Assembly: GCA_024036415.1 (NCBI GenBank) | Contig: JAMWET010001353.1 | Coordinates: 404,001 to 468,000 of the forward strand | DNA from: Prochilodus magdalenae | Taxonomy: Eukaryota > Chordata > Actinopteri > Characiformes > Prochilodontidae | Direction of reading: 5' to 3' | Length of the DNA: 64,000 nucleotides | Shown here: positions 1 to 10,858 of the stretch, piece by piece | Numbering within the stretch: position 1 is the first letter of the stretch | Layout of the letters: the number at the start of each line of letters is the position of its first letter | Notes under the pieces: generated by a model | What the model was told of the DNA's origin: nothing | Databases searched by the model: none | Seen by the model: only the letters and a program-made list of their open reading frames with translations | Position numbers and translations under genes: made by a program

Positions 1-1144
1 CATGACATGTTATTGTTCTCTGTATTCACTCGTATGACTGGAAGCGTGTTTCCTAGCCTAGAATCAGTGCCACTCTTAGGACAATAGCTGGAGTATGTTT
101 AACTACAGGAACTGTTATATCTTTGAAAATGAGTTTAGGGACCGATACTCCACGAAGGAATGAAGTCAGGCCATCTAGTTAACAACTGACATCATATGCA
201 AAGTAGCATAAAGGACATTTAAGGGTGGATTGTGCAAGTGTGTGCAAGGGAAGAGGTGGGGATATTTAATTCCCCTTAGTTGTTCTAATACTGCTACAAC
301 CAAAAAGAAAGATTCAGCAATAACATGATTTATCTACAGTGACGACAGATCAGAGAACACCAAGACTCACCCTAAGCTAGAAAGGAAACGCTCTGTTCAG
401 TGGGTCCTGCATTCACCTGTTCAAGATTCCAGGTAATGAGCATTCAAATGAACTGCATGGATTTATAATAAACCTGAATGAATAAAAACAAAATTACAAT
501 GCGATTTGCTAATTTACCTGCTATCTATCTCTTACCCAGGACATTAGCAGGACTAATTGCCATGTCATTTGCTTTATAAAACATACTGTCAGGTTTATAA
601 TTATTGGCACTCTGAGGTTTCTTGATGCCACTGGTACTTTTAGAGGAACCAGGTTATACTGTATGGTCATCAGTATGGTCAACATTTAGCACAAAGCAGT
701 AGATCAGGCAGGTCCCAACTTCAGGATGCCAACAGTCATCAGCTGAATGCCCGCTATGCATACGATTGTCCAAATTTGTCAGGGCTCTTATGATGTGCTT
801 TAGCTGGCCCACTCGTGCTAACTCGGAAAGCTACTGAAGAACTTATTGTCATGTTCATGGACTCACCATTTCTAAATGGGTTGCTTATTTTACCTTGGGT
901 ATCTCTACTGTACTCACAGTACATGGTTTGTCTACTTCATCCACCACAGTGTTGTAGATCAAGATCAAGGTTTGACATGTTGTTCATTCTAAGCCAGCTT
1001 GAATCAGTCTGGCCATTCTCCACTGACTGCTCTGATCAAACAGCCACTTACGGGGAGGCATGTTCATTACTTCAGAATGCTGAGCAATGGCGATTGTGAT
1101 GTGAACATTCCCCAAAATTACTGGCCTGCATTTGTGTTTTACTA
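1..1144. other. Flank without a recognised coding exon
   Basis: I see no supported coding exon here. A possible noncoding first exon for the downstream NLR gene could end at 432, where a CCAG|GTAATG donor follows about 100 bp of moderately purine-rich sequence. Nothing else supports it, so it is only a suggestion. An open frame at 815-1099 shows no family signature. Confidence 0.3.
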
Positions 1145-1148
1145 GCAG

Positions 1149-1212
1149 GTGTGAGAAGGATGCGTCACCTGAGCCCAGTTCACAGAGAGAGAATTCCGAA
1201 CACAGAGTAGGA
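1149..1212 (+). pseudogene. Relic of a fish-NLR N-terminal exon, copy 1
   Basis: After a plausible acceptor (CTAGCAG at 1142-1148), one frame reads CEKDASPEPSSQ, which resembles the 'SPEPS' start of the repeated short N-terminal exons of fish NLR genes. It then runs into an in-frame stop near 1213 and has no good donor. The surrounding segment 1145-1301 is duplicated at 2074-2242. Relative to copy 2 this copy lacks 18 bp in the middle, exactly where the serine-rich core should be. Reading it as an NLR exon is inference from the motif and from the neighbouring exons. Confidence 0.4.
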
Positions 1213-1892
1213 GAATGTTAAATACACTGCTGTTTTCAAAAGTGTATTTTTAATTGTCTGTATTTCAGTTGCACTATAAACAATTCCTCCAGTCATACTG
1301 TCCAAATTATGGCAAAATTGGACACGTCATGATGCACTGAATCATTTAAATTTCCTAAATAAAACGGGAATGTTGTAAAGTCAGAGTAATTTCTATTGCT
1401 AATATGCAATTGCAATACAATTAACTGAAGGAAAAAAAAAATCCCCCAAACACATGAACGTGCATAGCCTGACTAGTCCCAGAGTCCATAGTGTTGAAGA
1501 GGTGCGCAATGTGTCATGGAATGAGTAAAAAATACTATAGCTATAGCCTGGATGAAATGATTGGACTAAGTTTTTAAACCCCTGTGGCCTCTATAGGTTT
1601 TTATTTATTTTTTTTTTTTCATTGACAGAATATTTGATCTATTGATTGTGCTCAGGATGTAAAGAAAATGGCAGTGAATATAACAAATGTTTCTAGTATT
1701 AATCATTTAATCCACTAATTAAACTCCATAGCTAATTAAACTAATTAAGATATTTTATAATGAACTATCCTATTTTACTTGTTTACCATGTGTGCCAATA
1801 ATTATGAAGCTGACTGTATACCAAACCTGGAGTTGGAAAGGAAAAAAAGATCTTAGAAAAAGAGAGAAAGTATCTATTCCTTTCTGCCTTAG

Positions 1893-1985
1893 AGCTCCAT
1901 GTGCCTCCCATGGGTCCAGCTGCCTGTCTATGAGGAGCGACATTTCCAAACGTGTTCCACCCGGTTTCACAGCAACGCGTTCAGG
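1893..1985 (+). CDS. Fish NLR N-terminal repeated exon (93 nt)
   Basis: The acceptor is TTTCTGCCTTAG and the donor GG|GTAATT. The exon is 93 nt: one base to finish a codon, 30 codons, then two bases. It contains SSCLSMRSDISK followed by a proline and a phenylalanine, the pattern of the short repeated exons upstream of the FISNA-NACHT exon in teleost NLR genes. Its length and both phases match the exon at 4016-4108, so the two are probably tandem duplicates. The exon with the start codon was not found. Whether this exon is still used is unknown, given the decay around it. Confidence 0.55.
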
Positions 1986-2077
1986 GTAATTACGCTGAAA
2001 TGAAGAAGAAGGCTACAATTTGAGTCACTTGCTGTCACCAATATTGAGCTGATCTCTTGTTTGAGTTTTACATGCAG

Positions 2078-2152
2078 GTGTGAGGGGGATGTGTCACCTG
2101 AGCCCAGTTCTGCATCCGTTCTCATCCACAGAGAGAGAATTCCGAACACAGA
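2078..2152 (+). pseudogene. Relic of a fish-NLR N-terminal exon, copy 2
   Basis: This is the second copy of the segment at 1145-1301. After an acceptor (ACATGCAG) the frame reads CEGDVSPEPSSASVLIH, closer to the SPEPS-serine core of fish NLR N-terminal exons than copy 1, and then meets TAG just after 2150. Its phase (two bases from the previous exon plus one) fits the 93-nt exon at 1893-1985. No convincing donor is seen. The duplicated segment ends at the insertion point of the Tc1 element at 2243. Confidence 0.45.
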
Positions 2153-2242
2153 GTAGAAGAATGTTAAATAAGCTGATGTTTTTAAAAGTATATTTTTATT
2201 GTCTGTATTTCAGTTGAACTATAAACAATTCCTCCAGTCATA

Positions 2243-3842
2243 CAGGTGCTAGTCATAAAATTAGAATATCATGAAAATGTTGATTTATTTCAGTAATTCC
2301 ATTCTAAAAGTGAAACTTCTATATCATATTCATTCATTACACACAGATTGATATATTTCAAGTGTTTATTTCTTTTAATTTTGATGATTATAACTGACAC
2401 CTAATTCAGTATCTCAGAAAATTAGAATATTGTGAAAAGGTTCAATATTGAAGACACCTGGTGCCACACTCTAATTAGCTAATTAACTCAAAACACATGC
2501 AAAGGCCTTTAAATGGTCTCTCAGTCTAGTTCTGTAGGCTACACAATCATGGGGAAGACTGCTTACTTGACAGTTGTCCAAAAGACGACCATTGACACCT
2601 TGCACAAGGAGGGCAAGACACAAAAGGTCATTGCTAAAGAGGCTGGCTGTTCACAGAGCTCTGTGTCCAAGCACATTAATAGAGAGGCGAAGGGACGGAA
2701 AAGATGAGGTAGAAAAATGTGTACGAGCAATAGGGATAACCGCACCCTGGAGAGGAGTGTGGAACCAAACCCACTCAAAAATGTGGGGGAGATTCACAAA
2801 GAGTGGACTGCAGCTGGAGTCAGTGCTTCAAGAACCACCACGCACAGACATATGCAAGACATGGTTTTCAGCTGTCGCATTCCTTGTGTCAAGCCACTCT
2901 CGAACAAGAGACAGCGTCAGAAGCATCTCGCCTGGGCCAAAGACAAAAAGGACTGTACTGCTGCTGGGTGGTCCAAAGTTCTGTTCTCTGATGAAAGTAA
3001 ATTTTGCATTTCCTTTGGAAAACAAGGTCCCAGAGTCTGGAGGAAGAGAGGAGAGGCACAGAATGCACGTTGCTTGAGGTCCAGTGTAAAGTTTCTACAG
3101 TCAGTGATGGTTTGGGGTGCCATGTCATCTGCCGGTGTTGGTCCCCAGTGTGTTTCCTGAGGTCCAAGGTCAATGTAGCCATCTACCAGGAAGTCTTAGA
3201 GCACTTCATGCTTCCTGCTGCTGACCAACTTTATGGAGATGCAGATTTCATTTTCCAACAGGAATTCCCACCTGCACACAGTGCCAAAGCTACCAGTGCC
3301 TGGTTTAAGGACCATGGTATCCCTGTTCTTAATTGGCCAGCAAACTCGCCGGACCTTAAACCCATAGAAAATCTATGGGGTATGGTGAGGAGGAACATGC
3401 GATACGCCAGACCCAACAATGCAGAAGAGCTGAAGGCCACTATCAGAGCAACCTGGGCTCTCAGAACACCTGAGCAGTGCCACAGACTGATCGACTCCAT
3501 GCCACGCCACATTTCTGCAGTAATCCAGGCAAAAGGAGCCCCAACTAAGTATTGAGTCCTGAACATGCTCATACTTTTCATGTTCATACTTTTCAATTGG
3601 CCAACATTTCTAAAAATCCTTTTTTGTATTGGTCTTAAGTGAAATTCTAATTTTCTGAGATACTGAATTTGGGGTTTTCATTAGTTGTCAGTTATAATCA
3701 ACAAAATTAAAAGAAATAAACACTTGCAATATATCAGTCTGTGTGTAATGAATGGATATAATATACAAGTTTCACTTTTTGAATGGAATTACTGAAATAA
3801 ATACATTTTTTCATGATATTCTAATTTTATGACCAGCACCTG
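2243..3842 (+). mobile_element. Tc1/mariner element with long terminal inverted repeats
   Basis: The element begins CAGGTGCTAGTCATAAAATT and ends with the inverse complement, with one mismatch in the first 20 bases. It is flanked on both sides by TA (2241-2242 and 3843-3844), the Tc1/mariner target duplication. The inverted repeats are about 200 bp and near perfect; both carry inner copies of the AAAATTAGAATAT motif, so this is an IR/DR-type element. The interior carries one broken DDE transposase. The empty site can be read from the duplicated flank at 1291-1301, which is uninterrupted (CAGTCATACTGT). Total length 1,600 bp is typical of the superfamily. Confidence 0.93.
2549..3555 (+). pseudogene. 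Broken Tc1-like DD34E transposase
   Basis: This encodes the cut-and-paste transposase of the surrounding element. It starts at ATG 2549 with a helix-turn-helix region (residues about 1-50, including AGCSQSSVSKHI). The first catalytic Asp is in FSDESKF (codon 2990-2992). The second is changed: the motif reads QQEFPPAH, with GAA at 3262-3264 where Asp is expected. The last acidic residue is in IENLW (codon 3367-3369), 34 residues after the second position, which fits DD34E. Other lesions are an in-frame TGA at 2705-2707 and a frameshift around 3142-3155. With a stop, a frameshift and a substituted catalytic residue it cannot make active enzyme. The intact ends might still be moved by another copy's enzyme. 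Confidence 0.92.
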
Positions 3843-4015
3843 TACTGTGAAAATAATCCAATCAAATTGTGTGGAAATTGGAAATTGAAACGTTCGCTCT
3901 CTATAGAAGCTCATGATAAAGATGTAATCCAACCAGCGGTATTCAAACTTGCATATAACAGCTAACTAAAATTAGGTGAGTTAATGTTGACTGTGTGTCT
4001 TTATATTGCCTGCAG

Positions 4016-4108
4016 AGGTGATGAAGAAACTTCAGACCTAGAACAAGACAGTTTTGATTCCATGGAGACATTTGCTGGCCTGAAAGAGGACTACCCAAGT
4101 AGTGACAG
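4016..4108 (+). CDS. Fish NLR N-terminal repeated exon (93 nt)
   Basis: The acceptor is TATTGCCTGCAG and the donor AG|GTATGT. It is 93 nt with the same phases as the exon at 1893-1985. It reads GDEETSDLEQDSFDSMETF and then an acidic tail ending PSSDR. The S-F-D-S-M core followed by a proline matches the repeated short exons of fish NLRs. It joins in phase to the exon at 4534. Confidence 0.65.
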
Positions 4109-4533
4109 GTATGTAAAACCAGGAGCACTGTTTTTTCTGTACTGTAGTTACTGGAGGAGGAGTACATCCACCTATCAAAATAAGAGAGAATGATTTACAT
4201 GCATGAACTAATATCTGTAAAAACAGCGCTGCTTTCTTCAGCAATGGACTTAAAAGCCCTTATGAGCCTTTCCAAGCCAGGAGTTCAGAGTTATTGTGGA
4301 ATGCATATAGTACAGTTGACATATACATAACGGACAGTTGACATTTTGCTTGCCACTGCTCAAAAGCTTTTTACAGACTGTTAATGTAGTCTGGGTAAGG
4401 CTTAGGGATGTGGGGTGATAAAGTACTCTACTACTTTTAAGACCCCATAAATCTGATGTTAATAACCGTTTTATTCTTTTCTTCCCCTCTCTTTGTCTCT
4501 GTAATCTCTAAACCCTCTACTTATACTTCTTAG

Positions 4534-4598
4534 TTCTGGTTCTAGTCAATCGGACTCTGAGCTGCCTACAGACTGTGTAATTCCAGAGCCCAGTAATG
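4534..4598 (+). CDS. Fish NLR linker exon before FISNA-NACHT
   Basis: The acceptor is ACTTCTTAG and the donor G|GTAAAG. The 65-nt exon completes the Ser codon of the previous exon (AG|T), carries 21 codons reading SGSSQSDSELPTDCVIPEP, and leaves one G. That G joins TG at 5261 to give Val, so three consecutive exons keep one frame. This serine-rich linker ahead of the FISNA domain is usual in teleost NLR genes. Confidence 0.65.
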
Positions 4599-4619
4599 GT
4601 AAAGACTATATATTATGTA

Positions 4620-5110
4620 TACTGTCTGGTAAACAACCTTTGGCCAAGATTTTGCATTAGCGGGAGAGCTGAACCACTCCTTTATTATATCCCAAAGACT
4701 TTCAGTGGGGTTAAGATTAGGACTTTGTGGTGGCCAATTCATTTGTGACAATGATTCCTCATGTTCTCTGAAAGACTCTTTCAGTCTTTCAGTTTGAGCC
4801 CAATGAATACTGGCAAACTAATCCACTTTTGGCATAATTTGGTCATTCAGTGCATTCTGGTGGTCAGCTGCCTTCATGATACTGCCAAACAACATGAAGA
4901 AGCCTGGACCAGAGCAATTAAAGCAGCCCCAGATCATAACTCTGCCTTCAAAGGCTTGCACAGGGGGTGCTGTGCATGATGAGTACATGCACTTCCCTGA
5001 TCTTATCAGACCACAAGACCTTTGCCATTGCTCCAGAGTACAATATTTATGTTCCCTAGCAACCTGAAGTGATTAAATCCATCAGAAACACATCACTGCT
5101 GTAATTACCA
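4620..5110 (-). mobile_element. Degenerate Tc1-like transposon relic in the NLR intron
   Basis: Read on the minus strand, 4751-4680 encodes MNWPPQSPNLNPTESLWDII, the block around the third catalytic acid of a Tc1 transposase. Sequence near 5030-4990 resembles the block around the first catalytic Asp. The order is right for a minus-strand gene, but no long frame remains and neither terminal repeat is clear. It is a different family from the element at 2243. It fills most of the intron between 4598 and 5261; its edges are approximate. Confidence 0.7.
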
Positions 5111-5260
5111 ATCAAAGGCTCTCAAATTCCCCCTTTTTAGGTTAGACAATATTTAAACTCCAAGTTTTTTATACAATATACATTTTTTTGTCTTAATTAA
5201 ATTACATTTACATATTTTGGGGGTTACTCTAAATTATGTTCCTTCTTGTTTTCTTTGCAG

Positions 5261-6216
5261 TGAGCCTCTTACATGAGATCAAAGCAAAACTAAAGGAAAG
5301 ATATAAAAACAAAGTGAAGTACATTTTTGTAGAAGCAGAAAAACACAGCAGCCCTATTTTACTGAATGAAGTCTACACAGAGCCCTACATTACACAAGTT
5401 GAAGAGGGCGAAAGCCCTACACAAGAAAAGAGAGAGCCAAAGACAGCATCCATGCGAGTACAGTTAGAGTCTCCAGTTAAATGGAACATCTTTGAACATC
5501 CACCTGAACAGCAGGGGACTATGAAAACTGTACTCACCAAGGGAATAGCCGGCATCGGCAAAACCATATATCTACAGAAGTTTATTCTAGACTGGGCTGA
5601 AGGAACAATCAACCAGGAGATTGACTTGGTCCTCGCGTTTCCTTTACAGGATTTAAAACAGAAGAAAGAGGAACAAGTTAGTTTAACAGAGCTACTGCAT
5701 CGCTTCTTCCCAGAAGTAAAACTGATCGATTTGGACACAGTCAGGGTCCTGCTCATTTTTGATGGTCTGGAAGGATTTCATCTAGATTTCCAACACAATG
5801 CCAACTGGTGCGACTCCAACCAGCCAACAACAGTTGATGTGCTGCTGACAAACGTCATTAAAGGAAATCTACTGCCCTCTGCCTTCCTCTGGATTACCTC
5901 TCGACCAAGGGCGGCAAGTGCGATACCATCAGAGTATATCCAGAAGGTCATGGAAATCCACGGGTTCAGTGACGACCAGAAGGAGGAGTACTTCTACAAG
6001 AGAATCAGTGATAAAGCTAAAGCCAGTAGAATCATCTCACACATCAAGACATCCAAGAGCTTTTGCAGCATGTCCCATATACCGGCGTACTGCTCATTAT
6101 CAGCAGCTGTTCTTCAGGACACTCTGGATCATGCTCATGCTCATCAAACACTTATGCAGATGCTTACTTGCTTCCTACAAGCAGACCTTGCATTAAAAAG
6201 CAATTTGGAAGACTGA
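5261..6216 (+). CDS. Fish-type NLR FISNA-NACHT exon, truncated
   Basis: This is an innate-immune NLR protein fragment (NLRC3/NLRP12-like group expanded in teleosts), expected in the cytoplasm. The acceptor TTTTCTTTGCAG is in phase with the exon at 4534-4598. In order it shows a FISNA-like block (LKERYKNKVKYIF ... LLNEVYTEPYIT, first 60 residues), the NACHT P-loop GIAGIGKT, the typical KFILDWAEG, a Walker B strand LLIFDGLEGF and a sensor block ITSRPRAAS. Two oddities stand out. Walker B normally reads FDGLDE in this family, but here the two acids after GL are E and G. The frame also stops at 6214-6216 straight after the sequence LMQMLTCFLQADL, so the winged-helix part normally in this exon is missing, and no leucine-rich repeats follow. 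A truncated gene or a pseudogene is likely; a short functional form is possible. Confidence 0.8.
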
Positions 6217-8230
6217 GCAACACCTCAGAACCCAGAACCATAAGTCCCAACTCTGAAAGACTTATCAAGAATATTAATTTCAAGACTCGTTTGAATGTCT
6301 AGGTGGAGAACTATATAATTCTTCATGATCTTCAATACCTCTTTTTCAGCAACAAAGTGCCAGTGTTCCTGCCCTTGCTGATTCCCTGGCTCTACTGAAC
6401 CTCTTAAGAACGGGTCCCCCTTTCCACTGGTTTGGGAGTCGAGGGGTTACATATCTGGAGGCCAGTTGTCATTAGTCTGTAAGCAGAAAACGGCAGACAA
6501 CACATAAAAGCAACATCCTGGAACATTTATTTCAAATGGGAACTTCTTGCTTTGAGTTCATATCTTACCATCCAGTAATAGCTCTTTCAGCATTTGTGTG
6601 TAGCCCAGAGGAACTGTCAAAGACAGTGATTACACGCAAGATGACTCGTAGTTTCGTTTCTACTTTCCGTTATGAAGGTGTGCGGTTATAAGGCAGCATG
6701 TTAAGTTTCATAGCTATCTGTAGTGTTTCTCACATTGCAGATCTCCTGCATGTATTACATGGCAAACGTTTGGAATGCCTCACATTTGTGCTCATTAGAA
6801 GACAGATGCCTCCCGATGCATTGGCTCATCCACGAACACATCACCGCTGGGTTACGATTGTTGGGTTGTCTTGAATTAAGAGTTCAGCTCAGTGCAGTGC
6901 CACGCCCCTTTGCCACTTGTGTCACAGGTTCCACGGTTCCAGACCAGAGAGGTAATGGTGCTGGAACGGAACCGATTTTTTTCAGCCGAGAGGCTGTGTT
7001 TTGTTCTACCTATGTAATCTGATGGAAGGCGCTATATTGAAATCAGACTTCTGCTATAAAGTAAGACCACCGCTTAGTTCCGTTTAGTGCTGTACTGTAT
7101 ACTGCAGCTATGCTATGTTCTAAGGGACTGCACTTTCTGACTGAAGGCACTTTTATACTTATCTTGCACTTTGCTTTATATAATTATTCGTATACTTAAC
7201 GGTTCAGCTGTCATTAGTGCAGCACAGTTAAGCTACCTGCCAGTTTCTTTATAAAGTGCATTTGTGATAGGTCCGTTCTGAGAGATACTCTAAATCATGC
7301 CGTTAGATGGTCGAGAAAAGCTAAATGACGCTACAAATGGAAAACTCAAGACTAAATAGGAATGTGGCTTCAGGGAGGATCACTGCATATTTGTGTAAAT
7401 GAACTAAATTAATTTCTTACAAAGCTACCTCAAAAGAAGTTTGATCATTTCTTAGCTCACCGAGCACATTTAAGCCCCAGTTAATCATTCTATTATCCTG
7501 TGAATGTGCACTAATGAGTAGGATACGTTACTCCTTCAAATGGACTGTAATAACTGGAATTCTTTAGCCTCCCTGAGGGCAGACCTAGTTTTATCTAAGC
7601 AGTGAAACTGATACCTGAGCTCCAGCACTCTGAGCATGGGAAAGGCAATTTTGAAATTGGCTTAAGAATTTGAATGTAATACCTCAAATACAGTAGAAAA
7701 TGGTAAGGCTTCATGATATGATGGAAAATCATGTAAAAGCCTGCGTTGCATCTGCACACTGACCTGTGACATTTGCTACACTGGGTTATATCTGAGAATT
7801 CAACTGCTCCCAGTTTTAGACTATAAATAGGCAGACGCATATCAAATGCCTTCACCTGTTCCTTCTTAGTGCAGTCTGTGCTTATGGGATTTTGATTGAA
7901 GGCTCAGGGCTGGTGGGCAACAAGACTGTCAATTAGAGTAAGGTTTCCATATAGGTGTTACTCATTGCTTTAGTCTGGACATATGAGTGGACCCAGTGTT
8001 AGCTTAGAGATCCTGTGTGTTGCACAATTATGTAGTTACACATTATGTAGATTCACATTTCATAATTAATTACATAGAATGAACTGTATGTACATTTATA
8101 TTTTAATATAAAAGAAATCACATAAATCATTTTCCAACAAAACAAGTGTGTGGTGACTGATACTTCTGATACAATCTCTCCACCTCCTACAACAAGATAC
8201 GATCAAGAAATTATAATAATAAATAAACCG
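6217..8230. other. No gene recognised downstream of the NLR exon
   Basis: No continuation of the NLR gene (winged helix, leucine-rich repeats or B30.2 domain) was found. About 6900-6985 (ending in GGAACGGAACC) looks like a dispersed DNA-transposon fragment, without ends I can define. The remainder is AT-rich unique-looking sequence with no supported exon. Confidence 0.4.
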
Positions 8231-8239
8231 TAAGGGTAT

Positions 8240-8960
8240 ATTCTGTACACACTATACATACAAACGTATTAGGACACATGCCACAGGTGTATAAACTTAA
8301 GCACCTAGCTATGCAGCCTGCCTTTATAAAGATTTTTGAATGAATGGGTTGTTCTATAGAGCTCACTGAATTCCAGTGTGGCACTGTAATACGATGCCAG
8401 CATTGCAACAAATCAGTCCATGAAATTTCTTCCCTCCTAGATTTCCCACAAAGTGTCAGACCACATAGTGTTATCAAGCAGGGCTGATGAGTGCTGAGGT
8501 TTGCCAACACTCAGTAACTGCTGATTTCCAAATTTCCTCTGACATTAACATCAGCACAAAAAGCGTGTGCTGGGAGATATGTGGCATGGGTTTCCATGGC
8601 TGAGTAGTTGCATGCGAGACTTACATCACCAAACACAATGCCATGCCTCGGAAGGAGCGGAGTAAAGCTTGCCGCCACTGGACTCTGGAGCAGTTGAAAT
8701 ATGTTCTGTGGAGTGACTAATCATGCTTCTCCATCTGGTGGTCTCATGGACGAGTCTGGGTTTGGTGAATGCCAGGAGAACGTTACCCGCCTGTACGCAT
8801 TGAGCCAACTGTAAAGTCTGGTGGAGAAGGTATAATGCTATGTTTGGTTTTCCTCCTGGTCTAAGCCTAGGGTTAGGGTTAGGTTGGTTCCAGTTAAAGA
8901 AAATCCAAATGCTTAAGCATACCAGGCCCATGGACAAGCTGGACCCTATTACATGACTTC
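8240..8960 (+). mobile_element. Degenerate Tc1-like transposon relic
   Basis: At 8640-8860 the plus strand reads, with frame breaks, CRHWTLEQLKYVLWSD then a stop, then FSIWWSHGRVWVW and MPGERYPPVRI. This is the block around the first catalytic Asp of another Tc1 family. The stop falls right after that Asp, where Glu-Ser normally follows. Flanking sequence (such as the start at about 8240 and the stretch to about 8955) seems to belong to the same element. There is no intact frame and there are no clear inverted repeats. Confidence 0.65.
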
Positions 8961-10239
8961 TTTAGGAGACAAGAAGGAAGGATCAAAGGGAGAAGCTGAA
9001 GGCTGAAGAAACAGACAGCTTTAAACTGAGTGAAGACAGCAGAGCCTTGTAAATCAAATGATGGATCATGAACGGAAGGATTAGTACTTGACCTAATTTT
9101 CTCAATCTTGTCAATAAAAACGGCAAGAAACTCAAATTTTAAGTGGCAAGAGGAGGGTGCCTTTAGGACAGCGTTGGTTATACTAAAACCTTGTGGGTCT
9201 ACGATGATTTCTAGATATGATTTCTCAAAAAAAATATTCTCCACTATCTGCTTTTACAGCATTTTGGGAATCAGCGTGATGATATTTTAAGATCTCATAA
9301 GAAACTGGCAGCATCTTTTATTTATTTATTTATTTTTTTTACATTTTACATCTAAGATTCTGAGTAGAGTTGCATGGCTGAGAGATAAATCTGCTTTGTC
9401 TGGTTTAAAAGGAGCGAGAGTCAAGAATAGTAATTCATCTACACGAGGAGGTGCTGCCTCCACAATGCTCGTTACAGCACTTTTCAAGTAAGCTTGTGAA
9501 AAATAACTAGAAGTAAGAATTCACAGGCCGACAGGAATAAGCAGGTACCTCAGGAATAAAGTTCTGATAAGGAAACCCTTTGTTAAAGATATGATCAGAA
9601 AGTCCAAGGTATGGCCTTGTACAGAGGACTATGGCCATTTACACACTGAGTAAGATTTAAACAATCAAACATTCACTATAGGCCTTGCAGAACACACACA
9701 TGGGTATTCATGTGCCCCATAATCAATTATCTGTCAGTTGTTAGCAAAATAATAGACAGAAAATCTGAAAATTTACTTTTAAAAGTATTATTTGGCTGAG
9801 GGGGTCTGTATCATTCAGATGCTAGGTCATAATTATGAGACACTGTATGAAACGGGCTTCCGAAGTACACCACAACACACAGAGAAGGATTACATGAAAT
9901 CAACCTTAGGCAGCCGAACCTCTAAGCTAGAGAACGCCTGGACTGAGGGGACATGGCATTTAAACGCATGACTGAAAACCACAGCCAGCCCACCACCTCG
10001 CCCTGTGGCTCTAGGAGTGCCCTATAGACTGCAGTGAGAAGGGCAGAGTTCAAGGAGCTGGCTCGACTCACCTAAGCTGAGCCAGGTCTCTCGCCAAATC
10101 CTTATTGTCTGGATAATGCGCACCGGCGATATCGTATCTGGCTGATCCGTATCCTCTCCCCAGATCTCCGGTGTAAAAGGAGACTCCAGTCCGCTCTCAT
10201 GTAGCCGCATACTTAAAGTAATCCTCAGTCGCACGCGCA
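8961..10239. other. No feature recognised
   Basis: AT-rich sequence with short homopolymer runs. There are no convincing exons, RNA genes or transposon ends on either strand. Confidence 0.35.
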
Positions 10240-10460
10240 GGCCCTCCTGCGCCTGTCTCGCGCAGGTACGCAGCGCCACAGCCGGGGCACGAGGAGTCAG
10301 GAACCGGGGAGGTAAAAAACGAGGGTGAGAATCGTACCTCTAACCCCCACAGTGTTGATCGAAAAAGTTCATAAACATGCCTGAGTTTGAGGAGAGGCAG
10401 AATTAATGAACGGAGACCCACTGGTGTTGACGGCTACCCAACAACCGCACCGGCGCCATC
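10240..10460 (-). other. CpG-rich patch with a possible gene start on the minus strand
   Basis: This is one of the few CpG-dense patches in a CpG-poor window. On the minus strand 10461-10444 reads CCAAGATGGCGCCGGTGC, a YY1-like AAGATGGCG motif with an ATG in good context. The frame from that ATG continues 18 codons to a stop. A second frame that overlaps it is open for 74 codons (10421-10197). I do not recognise either peptide. It could be the 5' end of a housekeeping gene or retrocopy, or the CpG-rich start of a LINE-like repeat. Confidence 0.25.
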
Positions 10461-10850
10461 TTGGATTAAAGGCATCTCATCACACTGGATCTGATCGCTG
10501 TGTGGAATGGAGTAGGCAGAACCACTGTTTCTAATAATGCAAGTTGTGTGGAGTTTGTTTCACAGCGATGTCGGTCCACATTGTTATTACCCCTTTCGTC
10601 TGGCCTGGTCCCCGACCATATGTAACCTCCATGATGATGTTCCTCGCGGACTTGGGAAGGAATTCAAGTTGGACTCGGAGGGATCTTACTTGTGGGGCGT
10701 GTTTGGGAGAGATGGGTGTGTTATAACCCACCACTCAAATGCATCCCAGACCGCCTCTGGAAGTGCCCGAGTGGTCAGTATTTGTATATATTGTTTTAAA
10801 CGCACCTTAGGAGCATTTGCAGTGGCATTTTTATGTGGCTCACCCTTATC
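10461..10850. repeat. Probable dispersed repeat, family not identified
   Basis: The segment is compositionally distinct and has phrases I associate with dispersed teleost repeats (TGGATCTGATCGCTGTGTG near 10484 and GCCCGAGTGGTCAG near 10766). No terminal repeats could be defined. The call rests on general resemblance only. Confidence 0.3.
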
Positions 10851-10858
10851 CAGTCATA

